Below, piece by piece: positions 1-4,975 of a stretch of DNA of 5,296 bases. Location: contig CAMAML010000106.1 in assembly GCA_945836835.1 (NCBI GenBank), positions 1 through 5,296 on the forward strand. The letters are read 5' to 3'. Below the pieces are notes generated by a model. The model was not told where the DNA came from. It did not search any database and worked only from the letters and a program-made list of their open reading frames with translations. Position numbers and translations under genes: made by a program. Numbering within the stretch: the first letter of the stretch is position 1; the number at the start of each line of letters is the position of its first letter. This stretch comes from an uncultured cyanobacterium (lineage in GTDB: Bacteria > Cyanobacteriota > Vampirovibrionia > Gastranaerophilales > Gastranaerophilaceae).

Positions 1-524
1 TCACGAATGTGCAGGAGAGAATTAAGAAAGAGCAAGTAAGAACGGTTAAGTACAAGCTCACCAAGGCAACGGACAGCATGAAGTCATTGGACAAAATAGG
101 ACCGTATGCCACGACTGAAGCGTTTGTAAACGAACTCAAAAAACATATGAGTATCGCAAAAGTTTGTGACAACGATAGTTTAAGCCAATGCTGGCCGACA
201 ACTACAATCAACCTAACGGACGGGACACGTGATGTAAACGACATCAAAACAGGTACAAACCTTATGGCGTTGTCGCTCGGCACGGGTTCGACAACAACCA
301 TGGGTATTGTAACAGGTGACGGTGTCCCGATGATTTTGGTTTATTCGCCTGTTTGTAACCCGTTAGACCCCGTAAAATCTTACACGTGGTCGGTTGTGGA
401 CGGCAAGCCCGAAACAAACGCCACGACAAACTGTATAAGTGCAATATTTGACATAAACGGAGCAAAAGGGCCAAACAAAATCGGGCAAGACGTAAGAACC
501 CTCAACTCCTTGCGTTGCAGATGA
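1..524 (+). CDS. prepilin-like protein, 5'-partial at window edge and lacking its C-terminal tail
   Basis: The reading frame is open from base 3 (Thr-Asn-Val-Gln-Glu-Arg) and aligns with residues following the pilin helix of the minus-strand neighbour, so the true start and the FTLAE leader lie left of the window. The GTG at 9 is not a believable start. Shared landmarks are EQVRTVKYKLTKATD, KVCD...QCWP, GIVTGDGVPM, YTWSV.DGKP and TNCISAIFDINGAKGPN. The DxNGxKGPNxxGxD stretch is what I associate with pilin-like and pseudopilin-like proteins of this lineage. The homology stops abruptly at RTLNSL; three foreign codons (Arg-Cys-Arg) and TGA follow, and these are read antisense to the last codons of the neighbour. 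About 112 residues, including five of the neighbour's nine cysteines, are therefore missing. It may be a degraded copy, a short-tail expression state of an invertible locus, or a silent donor. The family call is secure; whether the product works is unknown. Confidence 0.75.
   Translation, partial: TNVQERIKKEQVRTVKYKLTKATDSMKSLDKIGPYATTEAFVNELKKHMSIAKVCDNDSLSQCWPTTTINLTDGTRDVNDIKTGTNLMALSLGTGSTTTMGIVTGDGVPMILVYSPVCNPLDPVKSYTWSVVDGKPETNATTNCISAIFDINGAKGPNKIGQDVRTLNSLRCR
426..469 (+). repeat. left copy of 44-bp perfect inverted repeat inside the pilin genes
   Basis: All 44 bases match the reverse complement of 884-927; allowing one mismatch at 425, the match extends back to 414. It encodes the stretch from Thr-Asn-Cys to Ala-Lys-Gly in both paralogues. 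In the homologous flanks nearly every codon differs at its third base (about 69% identity on both sides by hand count), whereas here even the three ATA codons are preserved. This local excess of identity points to a recombination or gene-conversion tract rather than ordinary conservation. Confidence 0.85.
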
Positions 525-1560
525 TGGCATCAGATTCGTTTATTCGGTACAGGTTATTGCCATCCCATGCTAAGATTTGAGCTTGACAATTATCGCCGTA
601 CGCTGGTCCCAGATACATTGTGTATGCTCCAATTAATGTTGTGCCGTATCTTGAGTTTGCAATGTTAGCAAGCGTCATCATGTCAGGCAAATGTAAGCTC
701 ATATCCGTACATTTCTTCACTCCGCCTGCCCAGTAGTCGGTATCATAATGGCACCCTTTTACGTCGTATTTGCTGTTTTTTATCATGGCTTCACATTCTG
801 ATTTTGAAACTGATACTTCTCCTAAATCGACCGAACCAAATAATGAGTTTAGGGTACGGATATCTTGCCCTACCCTGTTAGGACCTTTTGCTCCGTTTAT
901 GTCAAATATTGCACTTATACAGTTTGTTGTGGCGTTTGTGACAGGTTTTCCGTCCTCGACCGACCACGTGTAAGTCTTAACTTCATCCAATGCCTGACAT
1001 TTTGGAGAATAAACAAGCAACATTGGTACTCCGTCACCCGTCACAATACCTACGGTATTTTCATTACCACTACTCAATGCCAGAGCCTTTAATCCCGTAC
1101 CTTTTGTTAAAGTCCTGATTGAGGTCGGCGTCAAGACATTTTCAGCCGTATGTATGTTAACCGTATCACTAGGCCAGCATTCACCAAGATTTCCGCTATC
1201 ACAAACTTTTGCGATTGTCATGTGTTTTTTGAGTTCGTTGACAAAGTTTTTTGTAGCGGGTGCGTCATAAGGTCCAATCTTGCCCAGCGATTTCATCTTG
1301 TCGGTAGCTTTTGTGAGCTTGTATTTAACAGTCCTAACTTGCTCTTTCCTCACTCTTTCTTGAATATTTGTCACCAACGTCGGCATGGTCACCGCCGCCA
1401 CAACACCGATTACGCCGATGGTGATTAGAACCTCTGCAAGAGTAAAACCCCTTTTTACGAGGCGTGGAGAACCTTGTGTCGCTTCGTCTCCACTCATAAG
1501 TGGACTATGTCCACCTTCTGCAAGAGTGAAGGCGTTAAGTTGTTTATTTTTTTTGTCCAT
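502..1560 (-). CDS. type IV prepilin-like protein with N-terminal methylation motif and duplicated FTLAE leader
   Basis: The 352-aa product has a class III (prepilin-type) signal: KRG-FTLAEVLITIGVIG at residues 36-52, with the predicted cut after Gly38, Glu at mature position 5, and a hydrophobic helix to about residue 65. Prepilin peptidase would process it for a type IV pilus or type II secretion-like fibre at the inner membrane. The ectodomain has nine cysteines, suggesting disulfides, and an FDINGAKGPNRVGQD stretch near residue 225. Met1 is chosen because AAGGAG lies 8 nt upstream; Met22 has no such site. The leader is odd: a first FTLAE at 11-15 is followed by a hydrophilic 23-residue segment and then a second FTLAE at 39-43 that runs into the real helix. 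The 3' end overlaps the convergent paralogue by 23 bp with no terminator between them. The final codons (Ala-Arg-Ser-stop) run into sequence belonging to the paralogue, so the original C-terminus may have been altered. Major versus minor pilin role cannot be told. Confidence 0.85.
   Translation of the reverse strand: MDKKNKQLNAFTLAEGGHSPLMSGDEATQGSPRLVKRGFTLAEVLITIGVIGVVAAVTMPTLVTNIQERVRKEQVRTVKYKLTKATDKMKSLGKIGPYDAPATKNFVNELKKHMTIAKVCDSGNLGECWPSDTVNIHTAENVLTPTSIRTLTKGTGLKALALSSGNENTVGIVTGDGVPMLLVYSPKCQALDEVKTYTWSVEDGKPVTNATTNCISAIFDINGAKGPNRVGQDIRTLNSLFGSVDLGEVSVSKSECEAMIKNSKYDVKGCHYDTDYWAGGVKKCTDMSLHLPDMMTLANIANSRYGTTLIGAYTMYLGPAYGDNCQAQILAWDGNNLYRINESDAIICNARS
884..927 (-). repeat. right copy of 44-bp perfect inverted repeat inside the pilin genes
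   Basis: This is the reverse-complement partner of 426-469, located in the minus-strand pilin gene at the same codons. The 414 bp between the copies (470-883) hold the long C-terminal tail of the minus-strand gene and the three-codon stub of the plus-strand gene. Recombination between the copies would invert this segment and exchange the tails in frame. Confidence 0.85.
1432..1515 (-). repeat. 84-bp in-frame palindromic insert in the pilin leader
   Basis: This covers codons 16-43 of the minus-strand pilin. It is bounded by an imperfect direct repeat encoding FTLAE: 1516-1530 outside and 1432-1446 as its inner end. The insert is dense in inverted repeats: GTGGAGA (1464-1470) with TCTCCAC (1487-1493), CCACT (1490-1494) with AGTGG (1499-1503), and GTGGAC (1500-1505) with GTCCAC (1509-1514). 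Some arms share bases, so the hairpins compete. The length is a multiple of three and there is no stop. This resembles palindromic elements that insert in frame into genes, as in Rickettsia, but I cannot show that it is mobile. Confidence 0.6.
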
Positions 1561-1566
1561 GAGTTT

Positions 1567-1574
1567 ATCTCCTT
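1567..1574 (-). promoter_or_regulatory. ribosome binding site that fixes the pilin start
   Basis: On the minus strand the bases read AAGGAGAT, with the AAGGAG core (1569-1574) ending 8 nt before the ATG at 1560. This strong Shine-Dalgarno match supports translation from Met1, so both FTLAE copies are made. The alternative Met22 at 1497 has only a GGTGG about 14 nt upstream. Confidence 0.8.
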
Positions 1575-1593
1575 TTATTATGTTTTTGTCTTT

Positions 1594-1650
1594 TTATTTG
1601 TCCGTACCCCTGGACATTGCGAAACTTCCCAATTCTAACTTTACGCTCAT
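1594..1650 (-). CDS. 18-residue leader ORF upstream of the pilin gene
   Basis: On the minus strand this frame encodes MSVKLELGSFAMSRGTDK and then TAA. GGAGGG (1658-1663) sits 7 nt before its ATG, an ideal ribosome binding site. It lies within the predicted 118-nt 5' leader of the pilin mRNA, about 28 nt after the likely transcription start, and stops 33 nt before the pilin ATG. A small hairpin (TGTCC 1599-1603 with GGACA 1612-1616) spans its end. It could be a regulatory leader peptide or a small protein in its own right. It shows no run of one amino acid that would suggest classical amino-acid attenuation. The start signals are clear in the sequence; function is unknown. Confidence 0.4.
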   Translation of the reverse strand: MSVKLELGSFAMSRGTDK

Positions 1651-1684
1651 ATTAAATCCCTCCATTTTTACCTGCCATATACAT

Positions 1685-1713
1685 ATTCTATATTATTTTT
1701 CCAATTTTGTCAA
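1685..1713 (-). promoter_or_regulatory. sigma-70 type promoter of the pilin transcript
   Basis: On the minus strand TTGACA (1708-1713) is followed by a 17-bp spacer and TAGAAT (1685-1690). The -35 is a perfect consensus, the -10 matches five of six, and the spacing is optimal. Transcription should start near 1678, giving a long leader that contains the 18-codon ORF. Confidence 0.75.
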
Positions 1714-1780
1714 TATTTTATTACCTTTTATTTCGTGTTAATGCCGTCTGATTATTTTATCATAAAAGAAAGGAACAAAT

Positions 1781-2095
1781 ATGAGTTTAAAAGACGCTTT
1801 TGCAAAAAGATTAAAACAGGTCAGAAAATCCCGAGGTATAACGCAGGAAGAACTCGCCGAGCTTGTTGGCGTTGCTCCTAGGCATATTTCGTTTATCGAA
1901 ACGGCAAGGAGTTTTCCTTCGTGCGAATTGACGGAAAGGTTATGCAATGCCTTAAATATATCCTATTCCGCCCTTTTTGATTTTGAGGACGAATTGACAA
2001 GAGAAGAGTTAATCGAAAAAATTTCAGAACTCATCAACAGGGCTGACCTGAAAAAATTAAAATCGTTTTATAAAATAGTAAGCGAAACCATCTAG
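1781..2095 (+). CDS. XRE-family helix-turn-helix transcriptional regulator
   Basis: This is a 104-aa cytoplasmic DNA-binding protein of the Cro/C1 (HTH_3) type. The fold covers about residues 8-66: RLKQVRKSRGITQEELAELV makes helices 1-2, the turn comes at Gly30-Val31, and APRHISFIETARS is the recognition helix with the typical Ile-Ser-x-Ile-Glu pattern, followed by ERLCNALNI. Residues 69-104 are a charged helical tail, probably for dimerisation. The start is supported by GAAAGGA (1768-1774), 6 nt before the ATG. It is divergent from the pilin gene across a 220-bp spacer, so it may regulate itself, the pilin promoter, or both. No clear promoter of its own was found. It carries no ligand or peptidase domain. 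Proteins this size also occur as phage or mobile-element repressors, but no element genes surround it. The family call is firm; the target is unknown. Confidence 0.9.
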   Translation: MSLKDAFAKRLKQVRKSRGITQEELAELVGVAPRHISFIETARSFPSCELTERLCNALNISYSALFDFEDELTREELIEKISELINRADLKKLKSFYKIVSETI

Positions 2096-2120
2096 GATTT
2101 TTCCCCACATCCTCGTCCGC

Positions 2121-2150
2121 AAAAAAACGAGGATGCCAAAAACATCCTCG
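2121..2150 (-). terminator. intrinsic terminator of the DUF1858 gene
   Basis: Read on the minus strand, CGAGGATG, a 7-nt loop and CATCCTCG form a perfect 8-bp stem followed directly by seven T. It begins 26 nt after the stop codon of the minus-strand gene. The same arms serve the convergent HTH gene. Confidence 0.85.
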
Positions 2151-2156
2151 CTCTTT
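2128..2156 (+). terminator. possible terminator for the HTH gene
   Basis: CGAGGATG (2128-2135) and CATCCTCG (2143-2150) form an 8-bp stem with a 7-nt loop, followed by CTCTTT. The T-run is short, so it is weaker in this direction than on the other strand. An upstream arm, CATCCTCGT (2108-2116), can pair with the middle arm instead. Confidence 0.5.
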
Positions 2157-2175
2157 AAGTTAACCTAAACCTAGA

Positions 2176-2379
2176 TTAAGCACCGATTGCGGCGTTGATG
2201 TCGTCAACCATTTTGTCCACGTCAAATCCGTGAACCTTTGCACCGGCTTCAAGGTTTTCAAACCTTGCCGCAGCACACCCTAAACATCCCATGCCGTACT
2301 TTTGGAAAACTTCGATGCTTTCAGGGAAGTTCTGTGCGACTTCCAAAATTCCCATATCCTTTGTAACTTTTCCTGCCAT
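2176..2379 (-). CDS. DUF1858 / hybrid-cluster-protein-associated redox-disulfide domain protein
   Basis: The 67-aa cytoplasmic protein is a single domain. Its hallmark is GMGCLGCAAARFENLEAGA, with Cys32 and Cys35 forming a CxxC pair, preceded by VAQNFPESIEVFQKYG and followed by a helical end (VDKMVDDINAAIG). This fits the DUF1858 / TIGR03980 family, often encoded near hybrid cluster protein (Hcp) or as stand-alone small proteins in anaerobes. A thiol-redox role or a metal- or cluster-related role is inferred, not proven. The start is supported by AAGGAG (2388-2393), 8 nt upstream of the ATG. It is a one-gene transcript: a terminator follows closely and the neighbour on that side is convergent. 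No hcp or other nitrosative-stress gene is visible in the window. Length is typical of the family. Confidence 0.9.
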   Translation of the reverse strand: MAGKVTKDMGILEVAQNFPESIEVFQKYGMGCLGCAAARFENLEAGAKVHGFDVDKMVDDINAAIGA

Positions 2380-2477
2380 AATTTTTTCTCCTTATGTTGA
2401 CTTTTGCTAGCTTTTCATTAATTAAATAATACTACAAAAACGAAAAATATTAAATTGTGACGGAAGGCGGTAAAATT

Positions 2478-2636
2478 ATGGAATTTTTTAAGAACTTTTA
2501 CAAAGAAGATAAAATCGTCGGGTTGTGTGCCTTCAAAAAAAAGAAGTCAATGAGCTTCAAATTCACTCCAAATGACAAATATGACACATCAACCTTCTTT
2601 GGTAACGGCAGATTTAACCCGAATATGTTCAGGTAA
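2478..2636 (+). CDS. small hypothetical protein, 52 aa
   Basis: The product begins MEFFKNFYKEDKIVGLCAF and ends FNPNMFR; it is rich in Lys and Phe, with one cysteine (Cys17) and no membrane segment or signal peptide. GGAAGG (2462-2467) lies 10 nt before the ATG. It sits between the divergent DUF1858 gene and the 644-aa gene on the same strand, so it could be the first cistron of a transcript entering that gene, though the spacer holds its own -10-like TATAAT. I do not recognise a family. The composition looks protein-like, and a competing frame at 2572-2754 has no ribosome binding site, which is why I prefer this one. Moderate-to-low certainty. Confidence 0.45.
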   Translation: MEFFKNFYKEDKIVGLCAFKKKKSMSFKFTPNDKYDTSTFFGNGRFNPNMFR

Positions 2637-2660
2637 TTCCAATAAAAAAACATGTAAATA

Positions 2661-2672
2661 TTTGTTAACAAA
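2661..2672. promoter_or_regulatory. 12-bp perfect palindrome, possible operator
   Basis: TTTGTTAACAAA is a perfect dyad, centred about 95 bp upstream of the 644-aa gene and 25-36 bp after the small ORF. Its symmetry and position suit a dimeric regulator, conceivably the nearby XRE protein, but in AT-rich DNA it could be chance. No second copy was noticed in the window. Confidence 0.3.
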
Positions 2673-2760
2673 CAGATGTCGATACCTAAAGTTTTTTGCT
2701 CAAAAAGCCGATATTGTGAATGATAGGAAAATTATAATCGAAAGGAACGAGTAAGAACCA

Positions 2761-4695
2761 ATGGGATTAGCGGCATCACAAGCAAGATTTCTGGCGATTA
2801 CGGCCCGCAAAGCGGACTGTGAATACCGTTCAATGGAATTGAGCGAGGAACAGCTTTCTTTGTCCAGAGAGCTTGAAGCTGCTACGGAAGATTACCAAAA
2901 CTCGATAAATGCAACAAAATTGGTTTGGGATTTGGACGGTTCCGGCGATTATATGTACGATTTGAATTATAATACGATGATGTCTCCGTCGGAGGCTAAC
3001 AAGTATACCCCTTACATGCTTGCAAGAACCGACGGGAAACTTGCGATGAACGATTCATTTACATCATCTCTTTATAATGCGATTAAGGATGTATTGGGCG
3101 AAGATGCCGTAAAAGCAATGTTTACGGATGACGGGCAAACCTTTAAAGGTTTGTGTGATTATACGGACAGCACCGATACAAAAGTTATTGTATCAGACGA
3201 TCAAAAGAACATGATATATTTGAAATATTTGGAAGAACTCCAAAAATCGAATGCAATTTCAACAACCAATGCGGTTGCTGCAGGTTCGACGGGCTTGCTT
3301 ACAACTGCAGGGTTAGGCGGAGACTTAATGGGTCGTGAAACCGCAAACCAGATGTACCTAACAACAATGTTAAATTATATAGATATGATTGTTGCAAACG
3401 CTGTCAGCGGATATTATCCGCCGGGGTCAAGCGAAGTCGCACTCGCCGATGATTTGACTTTCTGCTTTGATTACAGTGCATATAATAAATCCGCAGATTT
3501 AAGCGGTGATAACGGAGTAAAATCGATAGATACCGGTTTTGTTAACAAGTCTGACGCCGCAACCATAATGATGAACGGCAGTTACTGTTCAAACACTACT
3601 TATACAACAAATTCGGACGGTAAATATGAAGGAATTTCAACCTCCGGAGCATTTACTTTGGCTGATTTATTGGATGAAGATATAGCTTTGATTGTAACAG
3701 GTGCAGGCAATACAACCTTTAACCACGTTTTGGACAATATAACGAACGCAATTAATGTCGGTAACGGACAGGGTGCATCCGCATTTACATTGATAATTAA
3801 TAAAGATGTAACCGAATGGTATGATGAAGTTGCGGGGGAGGGAGCCTTGGCATCTTTGAAAAAAGACGAACTTGCCGTCTTAACTTACGTAGACCAGTTG
3901 GCAAAAGCGATGTGGGGATTGTTAATGCCTGAAGAGCCGACTGATACCGACTTGAATGCTTTCTATACATCTATGTCGGATTTGATTTCCAGATTTAGAA
4001 TTCCTACCTCAAAAGACGGTTATGTAGACTTGGGCGGGAAAGGAAGCACTGAAGGAAACGCCAAAACAGCAGCAGCATATTCCACAAAGTATAACTGTTG
4101 GGTAAAAAAAGGAAACCAATGGTCAATAAACCTTTCCAATATGGCAGAAACCTTCCTGACAAACTTCTGTAACGGTATGGACGGTTACACAAATGACTTC
4201 GGAATTTTCCAAAAAGTTAATGCATCTTACTACGTAACGGATGAGCCTGACTATATATACACGATTAACAGCGGAGAAACCGCCGACGAAGACATGTGGT
4301 GTTCCGAATTTTACAGCATAATTTTCAATACGCTTTGCCAAAACGGTTCGTACGTAAACGACCAGCTTGGCGATAGCGAATATTTACAAAACGCAATCAA
4401 AAACGGACAATTATTCGTAGTATCACAGGGTTCGGACAACTATTTTTACCAGTCAAGATACGCACAGATTAGCGGAGATCACATTGTGGAAGTTTCTGAT
4501 ACGGACGCAATCGCACAGGCAGAACGCGAATATACAATAGCAAAATCCAAAATTAACGTAAAAGAAGAAAAAGTTCAGCTTGAACTTAAGCGGGTAGATG
4601 CGGAATTAAGCTCTCTCAATACGGAATACGATACCGTAAAGAGCTTAATATCAACAAACGTACAGAAGGTCTTCTCACTGTTCCAAAGTTCGTAA
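2761..4695 (+). CDS. 644-aa hypothetical protein with axial-protein-like helical ends (MGLAASQ family)
   Basis: Function is unknown. The N-terminus, MGLAASQARFLAITARK, leads into a charged helix to about residue 56; the C-terminus (580-644) is a long heptad-like helix ending NVQKVFSLFQ. Two terminal helices around a large acidic, Asn/Thr/Gly-rich middle recall axial proteins of flagellar and related fibres, whose ends pair as a coiled coil. That is an architectural analogy, not a family assignment. There is no Sec signal, lipobox or membrane helix. A DLDGSGD segment (57-63) resembles a calcium loop but lacks the usual acidic twelfth residue. I recall similar proteins as a multi-copy family in Gastranaerophilales, unverified. 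The ATG follows an in-frame TAA at 2752-2754, so it is the first possible start; AAAGGA at 2741-2746 is rather distant (14 nt). A TATAAT at 2733-2738 may be its -10, with a poor -35. Confidence 0.8.
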   Translation: MGLAASQARFLAITARKADCEYRSMELSEEQLSLSRELEAATEDYQNSINATKLVWDLDGSGDYMYDLNYNTMMSPSEANKYTPYMLARTDGKLAMNDSFTSSLYNAIKDVLGEDAVKAMFTDDGQTFKGLCDYTDSTDTKVIVSDDQKNMIYLKYLEELQKSNAISTTNAVAAGSTGLLTTAGLGGDLMGRETANQMYLTTMLNYIDMIVANAVSGYYPPGSSEVALADDLTFCFDYSAYNKSADLSGDNGVKSIDTGFVNKSDAATIMMNGSYCSNTTYTTNSDGKYEGISTSGAFTLADLLDEDIALIVTGAGNTTFNHVLDNITNAINVGNGQGASAFTLIINKDVTEWYDEVAGEGALASLKKDELAVLTYVDQLAKAMWGLLMPEEPTDTDLNAFYTSMSDLISRFRIPTSKDGYVDLGGKGSTEGNAKTAAAYSTKYNCWVKKGNQWSINLSNMAETFLTNFCNGMDGYTNDFGIFQKVNASYYVTDEPDYIYTINSGETADEDMWCSEFYSIIFNTLCQNGSYVNDQLGDSEYLQNAIKNGQLFVVSQGSDNYFYQSRYAQISGDHIVEVSDTDAIAQAEREYTIAKSKINVKEEKVQLELKRVDAELSSLNTEYDTVKSLISTNVQKVFSLFQSS

Positions 4696-4710
4696 AGCCG
4701 AATGGTAAAT

Positions 4711-4739
4711 AAAATATGTAACATTTCTTATCATATTTT
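4711..4739. repeat. AT-rich inverted repeat overlapping a -35 element
   Basis: AAAATATG (4711-4718) and CATATTTT (4732-4739) form a perfect 8-bp dyad with a 13-bp gap, 15 bp after the stop of the 644-aa gene. The right arm overlaps the first two bases of the TTGAGA -35 element. It could act as a weak terminator or an operator; its low GC content makes strong termination unlikely. Confidence 0.35.
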
Positions 4740-4766
4740 GAGAAAAACCTGCATGAGTGTTATAAT
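4738..4766 (+). promoter_or_regulatory. near-consensus sigma-70 promoter
   Basis: TTGAGA (4738-4743), a 17-bp spacer and a perfect TATAAT (4761-4766). Initiation is expected near 4773. The only thing directly downstream is the candidate RNA with its terminator; no convincing protein start follows. Confidence 0.75.
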
Positions 4767-4772
4767 GAACAT

Positions 4773-4837
4773 GCTATTTATATTTCGGCTAGTGTAAATC
4801 TTAACAGGGGGGAATGAAATCACTTCCTGTTTTTTTT
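4773..4837 (+). ncRNA. candidate ~65-nt small RNA or terminated leader
   Basis: The interval is defined by a strong promoter on its left and a hairpin plus T-run on its right. Inside there is no ORF with a ribosome binding site. The transcript could be a stand-alone sRNA, or a leader whose terminator is conditionally read through towards the tRNA genes about 140 bp further on. It matches no RNA family that I recognise. The 5' end is estimated from the -10 position. Confidence 0.4.
4803..4837 (+). terminator. intrinsic terminator
   Basis: AACAGGGGG (4803-4811) pairs with CTTCCTGTT (4823-4831), including two G-T pairs, across an 11-nt loop. A run of eight T (4830-4837) follows, the first two of them in the stem. 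It ends the candidate small RNA and would also stop read-through from the 644-aa gene. Confidence 0.65.
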
Positions 4838-4929
4838 ATTGAGAAAAGAGGAGCTGAGGACCTCTGCAAGCGGAAAACGTTAAAATGTTTTTGGGGGACA
4901 AATGATGTATCCAAGGTTAAAAATAAGAG

Positions 4930-4957
4930 TTGAGGAAAAAATTTTTTGTAGTATAAT
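4930..4957 (+). promoter_or_regulatory. promoter of the tRNA-Arg pair
   Basis: TTGAGG (4930-4935), a 16-bp spacer and a perfect TATAAT (4952-4957). Predicted initiation near 4964 is about 12 nt before the first tRNA. The spacer contains the symmetric tract AAAAAATTTTTT (4936-4947), which should bend the DNA. Confidence 0.75.
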
Positions 4958-4975
4958 TGAGGGTGAGCGGAGCGT

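Noticed and set aside
9..11. GTG as a start for the left pilin-like gene.
   Set aside because: The frame is open to its left (Thr-Asn) and aligns with the middle of the paralogue; there is no ribosome binding site within the window.
426..927. Inverted repeats as the ends of an insertion sequence.
   Set aside because: The repeats are coding segments of two paralogues and the interior holds no transposase, only pilin 3' coding sequence.
1..1560. The inverted pilin pair as a simple fold-back assembly artefact.
   Set aside because: The two arms differ at many positions (about 69% identity outside the 44-bp block), so they are real diverged paralogues; a chimeric join at about 511 is still possible and is flagged separately.
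1385..1741. Plus-strand open frames opposite the minus-strand pilin (also 770-973, 865-1092 and 1150-1428).
   Set aside because: They are shadows of a gene with a clear prepilin motif, promoter and ribosome binding site, and they lack their own signals.
2733..2738. TATAAT as a firm promoter for the 644-aa gene.
   Set aside because: No acceptable -35 hexamer lies at 15-19 bp spacing, so it is mentioned only as a possibility.
2572..2754. 60-codon plus-strand frame before the 644-aa gene.
   Set aside because: It has no ribosome binding site, overlaps the better-supported ORF at 2478-2636 in another frame, and crosses the likely promoter of the large gene.
4814..4933. 39-codon plus-strand frame starting MKSLPVFFIEK.
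   Set aside because: The purine run before the ATG leaves almost no spacing for a ribosome binding site, and its first codons are the terminator stem and T-run.
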